This document shows positions 8,566 to 11,835 of a stretch of DNA of 11,835 bases, piece by piece; within the stretch, counting starts at the first letter, position 1, and every line of letters begins with the position of its first letter. The DNA is taken from assembly GCA_022560555.1 (NCBI GenBank), contig JADFSZ010000035.1, positions 1 to 11,835 on the forward strand. The letters are read 5' to 3'. The DNA comes from PVC group bacterium. GTDB lineage: Bacteria; GCA-001730085; JADFSZ01. A model generated the notes under the pieces. The model was given only the letters and a program-made list of their open reading frames with translations. It searched no databases and had not been told where the DNA came from. The position numbers were made by a program, and so were the translations under genes.

Positions 8566-9696
8566 CAGCTGCATTTTCCTCCCTTTGATCTTAAGCGATT
8601 GCTGAAAACCGTTTTTGCGCCTCAGAAAGGCGAAAAAATCTGTATTTTGATTGATTTGGAGGATTTTGGGAAAATTAAAGATTTTTCTTTTTTGAATGAC
8701 ACTGGTTTAACGATTCAGCGTTATGCCCATGATGTGTTTTATCAGGGACTCAAAAACGGTGTGATGGATCAGTTGGGTCTTGAGGACGGCCGGATGTTTG
8801 CGTATCGTATCACAGGCGGGAGTAATCTTGATTTGACTGACGAGGCTTATGATGTTCAAGGCCTGCGCTTGTCTCTCGAAAAAGATATTTATTCTCAGTT
8901 TGACATTATTCTTTGTATTTCGACTTTTTCGGCAACGGCTCCGCTGACGGCCAGTGCCAAACAGTATGGATTTCGCGGGGCCACATTGCACGGTATCAAT
9001 AAGATCATTCTTGAGACGGGATTGTCCGTCGACTATGAGATTGTCAGCGTCCAAGCCGAAAAACTACGTCAGGGGCTCACCAGGGCCGAGTTTGTCGAGG
9101 TGGATTTTGAGGTTCGGGGGCAAAATGAAACGCTCAAGATTTTTTTGGACGGCCAAGAGGCGCAGAAAAGTCACGGGATATGCCGGGGCAAAGAGCCGGC
9201 TGTCGCGAATCTGCCTGCCGGAGAAGTTTATTTTGTTCCGACAGGGGCTGAGGGGAAATTTCCCATGAAATACGATGACGGAACGCTCGGGTGGATCAAA
9301 GTCAAAAATGGCCGTATCGTTTCTGTGTCTTTGATTGAGGGAAAGGCGGATACAATCCAAGAGCACTTAAAAAAAATCGAGGATGATCCCGTCACAGGGG
9401 AGTTAGGGGAGCTGGGATTTGGGACGCAAATTTTGCCCTTTTCGGGACAAGACATTCAGGACGAAAAAATCCTCGGGACATGTCATATCGCAACGGGACG
9501 AAGCGATCACTTAGGCGGACATCTTACGCCGGACAAGTTTCGTCACAAAATCAATGCCACCCATGATGACATTTTGTTTACGCCGCACAAAACACCCGAA
9601 ATTAAATTGAGCCGGGTGCGCATGATGCGGGATGGAGAAATGACCACTTTAGTTGAAAATTATCAGCCGTCAGAATATATGAAAAGTCTGCTTTAG
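8503..9696 (+). CDS. Divergent M29-like aminopeptidase (leucyl aminopeptidase/AmpS-type fold)
   Basis: A 397-residue cytosolic protein with no signal peptide. The C-terminal half resembles M29 metallo-aminopeptidases: NLPAGEVYFVPTGAEG (236-251), GELGELGFGTQ (299-309), DEKILGTCHIATG (320-332) and NATHDDILF (351-359). By spacing, the likely metal ligands are Glu241, Glu303, His328, His354 and Asp356. As I recall, the catalytic tyrosine of AmpS-type enzymes lies 7 residues after the first histidine; here that position is Asp335, so activity may differ. The N-terminal half (about 40-235) is a weakly conserved alpha/beta region. The start is uncertain: ATGs at 8503, 8524 and 8545 are all in frame within a repeat, and homology probably begins near residue 25. 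The gene lies 6 bases after metH and 5 bases before the methyltransferase gene, so all three are probably co-transcribed. The substrate is unknown. Confidence 0.65.
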   Translation: MINDKAQMTNEKIRMANEKLEQLHFPPFDLKRLLKTVFAPQKGEKICILIDLEDFGKIKDFSFLNDTGLTIQRYAHDVFYQGLKNGVMDQLGLEDGRMFAYRITGGSNLDLTDEAYDVQGLRLSLEKDIYSQFDIILCISTFSATAPLTASAKQYGFRGATLHGINKIILETGLSVDYEIVSVQAEKLRQGLTRAEFVEVDFEVRGQNETLKIFLDGQEAQKSHGICRGKEPAVANLPAGEVYFVPTGAEGKFPMKYDDGTLGWIKVKNGRIVSVSLIEGKADTIQEHLKKIEDDPVTGELGELGFGTQILPFSGQDIQDEKILGTCHIATGRSDHLGGHLTPDKFRHKINATHDDILFTPHKTPEIKLSRVRMMRDGEMTTLVENYQPSEYMKSLL

Positions 9697-9701
9697 CTTC
9701 T

Positions 9702-10481
9702 ATGAAGAATGTGACCCCTCCCAATCCCTATGAAACAAAAGACCTGCTTGATCAGTATCTTCTTTTTCATTATGGAGAGAAGAAAGATATTTTTCCCTAT
9801 TCATTTTGTCCTGAAGAGGTTTTCAATTTTCATGCGCGATGTGTGAGCGAGCTCATGGAAGGATGCGCGAAAAAAAGTTCATCTCGAGCCCTGGATATCG
9901 GATGTGCCGTGGGGCGATGTAGTTTTGAATTAGCCCGGTATGTCCCGTATGTTTTAGGCCTGGACATGTCATCTCGGTTTATTGATCAGGCGAAAGTGAT
10001 CAAAGAAAAGGGGGCCTGCCGGGTTTCTTGTAAAGTGGAGGGCGATATCTGTGAAGAAATTGAAATCGTGATTCCTGATGACATTGATCGCGGGCGTGTC
10101 GAATTTCAGGTGGGGGATGCCTGCTGTCTCTCGCCTGGACTCGGAATATTTGATCGGATTCTTCTCGTCAATCTCATTGACCGCGTCAAAGATCCTTTGT
10201 CTTGCTTGAGTCAGCTGAAAAATTTCGTTAACCCAAAAGCCCGTGTGCTCGTGGTTTCTCCCTACACATGGTCAGAAGAATTTACGCCGAAATCTTCCTG
10301 GTTAGGAGGCTTCGTTCAAAACGAAAAACCTTTTTGGACAAGCGCGGCGATAGAACACATCCTGGGGCCGAATTTTATTCGAATAAAAACGCTGAATATT
10401 CCGTTTCTTATTCGAGAGCATGCTCGAAAATTTCAGCTGGGGATAAGTGAAGCGGCTCTGTGGGAGTTTAAGGGCAATTAG
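9702..10481 (+). CDS. Standalone OvoA C-terminal-type methyltransferase (putative 4-mercaptohistidine N1-methyltransferase)
   Basis: A 259-residue class I SAM-dependent methyltransferase. It matches, from memory, the family of the C-terminal domain of OvoA, the ovothiol biosynthesis enzyme (TIGR04345-type). Recognisable blocks are NPYETKDLLDQYLLFHYGE (8-26), SAM motif I ALDIGCAVGR (63-72), Asp88 at the end of strand 2, GDA (138-140), NLIDRVKDP (157-165), SPYTW (186-190), SWLGG (199-203) and PFLIREHARKFQ (234-245). In ovothiol synthesis this domain N-methylates the imidazole of 5-thiohistidine. The iron-dependent sulfoxide synthase half of OvoA is absent here, so the protein is either one half of a split pathway or acts on another thiohistidine-like substrate. 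No clear Shine-Dalgarno sequence precedes the ATG. The stop overlaps the converging epimerase gene. Confidence 0.85.
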   Translation: MKNVTPPNPYETKDLLDQYLLFHYGEKKDIFPYSFCPEEVFNFHARCVSELMEGCAKKSSSRALDIGCAVGRCSFELARYVPYVLGLDMSSRFIDQAKVIKEKGACRVSCKVEGDICEEIEIVIPDDIDRGRVEFQVGDACCLSPGLGIFDRILLVNLIDRVKDPLSCLSQLKNFVNPKARVLVVSPYTWSEEFTPKSSWLGGFVQNEKPFWTSAAIEHILGPNFIRIKTLNIPFLIREHARKFQLGISEAALWEFKGN

Positions 10482-11119
10482 TCTTGCGCTAGATTCGTAA
10501 AATGATCGGAGCCCGGGTGATTTTTCCAATCCTGAAGTGTGAGGCCGTTTTTATCTTTATCGGTGATGAGGGGCTTGTTTTTTAGGATGCGATCAAATTG
10601 TTCTTTGTGTTCTTTCGTCACATAGCCCCAATCAAGACACTCATCCAAGGGAGAAATAGAGGCTTCGCCGTCAGGATTGTAATGTCCCGTGCAAAAATAT
10701 TCAATTGTGGTGTTTTCGAGAAAGAAATTTCCATGAGCGAATCCCGGAGGAATCCAAATCCACTCTGAATATTCACGTCCGGGATCACACGGCATATCAT
10801 AGGTTAAAATCTGTCCGAAGGTAGGAGAGTCTTTGCGGATGTCCAAAACAACATCGATCATGTGCCCCTGAATCGTTCGGACAAGTTTAGCCATACAAGG
10901 ATTCCATTGAACATGAAGCCCACGGATAGTGTTTGTCAATGAATAGCTCTCATTGGATTGTGTAAAGGTGATATCTTTTAGGAAAGACAGATCAGAATGA
11001 TTTTGAAAATCGTCGTTACGAAAAATTTCCGAAAAATATCCGCGCTGATCCAAAAAACGGCCAAATCGGATTACTTTAATGCTCGGGATTTTAAGTGTTG
11101 ATACATCGAGGATTTTCAT
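10478..11119 (-). CDS. RmlC-like dTDP-4-dehydrorhamnose 3,5-epimerase family protein
   Basis: A 213-residue cupin-fold protein of the RmlC family, which epimerises C3 and/or C5 of nucleotide-linked 4-keto-6-deoxy sugars for surface polysaccharide or lipopolysaccharide synthesis. FLDQRGYFSEIF is at 22-33, TQSNESYS at 53-60 and RGLHVQW at 66-72, with His69 as the expected catalytic base. KLVRTIQG is at 78-85, DVVLDIRKDSPTFG at 89-102 and IPPGFAHG at 123-130. The YFCTGHYNPDGEASI block (141-155) and Asp159 also match. The C-terminal DKDKNGLTLQDW (187-198) is typical of related epimerases. No rmlA, rmlB or rmlD gene is in the window, so the sugar and the exact activity (3-, 5- or 3,5-epimerase) are open. 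It is the only minus-strand gene here and must have its own promoter in 11120-11213. Confidence 0.88.
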   Translation of the reverse strand: MKILDVSTLKIPSIKVIRFGRFLDQRGYFSEIFRNDDFQNHSDLSFLKDITFTQSNESYSLTNTIRGLHVQWNPCMAKLVRTIQGHMIDVVLDIRKDSPTFGQILTYDMPCDPGREYSEWIWIPPGFAHGNFFLENTTIEYFCTGHYNPDGEASISPLDECLDWGYVTKEHKEQFDRILKNKPLITDKDKNGLTLQDWKNHPGSDHFTNLAQD

Positions 11120-11128
11120 AGGCTTAAC

Positions 11129-11157
11129 AGTTTACCTATGTTTGATCTGTTTTTCAA
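11129..11157 (-). promoter_or_regulatory. Candidate sigma-70 promoter for the epimerase gene
   Basis: On the minus strand, TTGAAA (11157-11152) and TAAACT (11134-11129) are separated by 17 bases. The -10 matches consensus at four of six positions. A start site about 7 bases downstream would leave only a few bases before the ATG at 11119, so the transcript would be nearly leaderless. This is suggestive only. Confidence 0.3.
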
Positions 11158-11175
11158 GCTCCACAAATAGGCGAG

Positions 11176-11204
11176 TTGAATATTTCTGATTTTATGGGTA
11201 TGAT
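11176..11204 (+). promoter_or_regulatory. Candidate sigma-70 promoter for the exported-protein genes
   Basis: TTGAAT (11176-11181) and TATGAT (11199-11204) are separated by exactly 17 bases and each is close to consensus. The predicted start site falls at about 11211, so the GAGGGAGAG just before the ATG at 11214 would be mostly outside the transcript. Either the mRNA is leaderless or the true promoter lies further upstream. Confidence 0.35.
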
Positions 11205-11213
11205 GAGGGAGAG

Positions 11214-11696
11214 ATGAGAAAAATATTGAAAAAACGCTATTGGATTTTTTGCGTGGTTCTAATCGTGTTTATTCACGCCGGTTTATGTGATGCCGAAAGT
11301 TTTTCGGATACCCTAAAAAAGCCCATCAGTGTTCAAAAAATCATTGGTTCCGACCGATCGTATGTTTTTGCCGGGTGGGTGGGAAGTATGCTTGTCTTTA
11401 ATCATAAGAACGTGATCGTTATTTGTGAATTTGCGAGTATCGGAACACGGGTCAAAACACGAGCCGCCTATTTTGAAATCACGCGGAAAACCGAGCTCAA
11501 AGATTACATCGATTTTGATCTCATCGATGGAAGCGGATTTGACTGGAGGGGAAAAATTTCGCGTCCGAACGAGAGCGCTCCTCTCGAAGTCGAATTGTTC
11601 CGTAAAGACTCTCCTCATCGGTGGGTCAATTTTGGTAAAGAAGGCAAAAAATTTCTTAAAGAGAACAATATTTCTCATCTTTACTTGGGCCTTTAG
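11214..11696 (+). CDS. Exported protein of unknown family
   Basis: I do not recognise this 160-residue protein. It begins with a clear signal peptide: basic MRKILKKR, hydrophobic core at 10-22, and a probable cleavage after CDA (25-27). The mature part of about 133 residues is rich in beta-forming stretches, such as SYVFAGWVGSMLVFNHKNVIVI (split at 49-60 and 61-70), and in charged residues, and ends in HLYLGL. There is one cysteine in the mature part (Cys71) and no heme or metal motif. GAGGGAGAG directly precedes the ATG. The next gene starts 2 bases after the stop and also encodes an exported protein, so the two probably form a unit. Confidence 0.65.
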   Translation: MRKILKKRYWIFCVVLIVFIHAGLCDAESFSDTLKKPISVQKIIGSDRSYVFAGWVGSMLVFNHKNVIVICEFASIGTRVKTRAAYFEITRKTELKDYIDFDLIDGSGFDWRGKISRPNESAPLEVELFRKDSPHRWVNFGKEGKKFLKENNISHLYLGL

Positions 11697-11698
11697 CC

Positions 11699-11835
11699 GT
11701 GAGGGTCCTTAGCTTAGCTCTCATTTGTCTTTGTTTTAGTGCTTCTTCCTTCGCGCAAGATTCCTTTGCCGAAATCAGAAAAAATCCCCCTGATGATGCC
11801 ACGCTCCGTGAACAAATACGGTTTGTTCAAAGGGT
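11699..11835 (+). CDS. Exported protein, N-terminal part only (runs off the window)
   Basis: A GTG at 11699 opens a frame with no stop through 11835 (45 codons). The encoded start, (M)RVLSLALICLCFSASSFA, is a typical signal peptide, with probable cleavage after SFA and a mature start of QDSFAEIRKNPPDD. The gene begins 2 bases after the upstream stop, which suggests translational coupling. The upstream ribosome-binding sequence is weak. No family can be assigned from the 25 or so visible mature residues. Its existence is supported by the signal peptide and the open frame. Confidence 0.6.
   Translation, partial: MRVLSLALICLCFSASSFAQDSFAEIRKNPPDDATLREQIRFVQR

Noticed and set aside
10482-10530. 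Terminator for the plus-strand operon just after the methyltransferase
   Set aside because: CCCGGG followed by a T run is present, but there is no stem with a loop; it is also epimerase coding sequence on the other strand.
11135-11171. Imperfect inverted repeat, CCTATGTTTG and CAAATAGG, between the divergent genes
   Set aside because: One arm has extra bases and the arms are 19 bases apart in A/T-rich sequence; it could be an operator but is too weak to call.

Overview
The window looks like a contiguous stretch of a chromosome from an uncultured Gram-negative bacterium of moderate G+C content. It reads as ordinary housekeeping DNA with a few accessory genes, not as a phage, plasmid or island. 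My best guess at phylum is Candidatus Omnitrophota or a similar candidate phylum. The guess rests on the gene order, the many exported proteins of unknown family, and a short repeat encoding M-x-N-(D/E)-K that I recall from such genomes. It is an inference from memory. No tRNA, rRNA, CRISPR array, transposase or integrase is visible.

Bases 1-4021 hold a tightly packed plus-strand operon: the 3' end of ileS, a DksA/TraR-like zinc-finger gene, lspA, lgt, an rluD-type pseudouridine synthase gene and fumC. The order ileS - DksA-like - lspA - rluD matches the known Bacillus subtilis order ileS-ylyA-lspA-ylyB. Here lgt is inserted after lspA, so the first and last enzymes of basic lipoprotein maturation sit together, and fumarase follows. 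Most junctions overlap or have only a few bases between genes.

Bases 4055-8496 hold an exported DUF1573 protein fused to a c-type cytochrome domain with two CXXCH motifs, then cobalamin-dependent methionine synthase (metH). The metH reading frame is broken by an apparent one-base deletion near 5762. The homocysteine module lies in one frame and the folate, cobalamin and activation modules in another. Rejoined, they would give a protein of about 1233 residues, the normal MetH length.

Bases 8503-10481 continue on the plus strand with a divergent M29-like aminopeptidase whose N-terminus is made of three 21-base repeats. Next comes a standalone homologue of the C-terminal methyltransferase domain of OvoA (ovothiol biosynthesis). 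The sulfoxide synthase half of OvoA is not in the window. MetH regenerates methionine, the precursor of the S-adenosylmethionine this methyltransferase would use, so the proximity may be functional.

Bases 10478-11835 hold a minus-strand RmlC-like sugar 3,5-epimerase, whose stop codon overlaps the stop of the methyltransferase. A short divergent intergenic region follows, then two plus-strand genes for exported proteins of unknown family. The second of these starts at GTG and runs off the end of the window.
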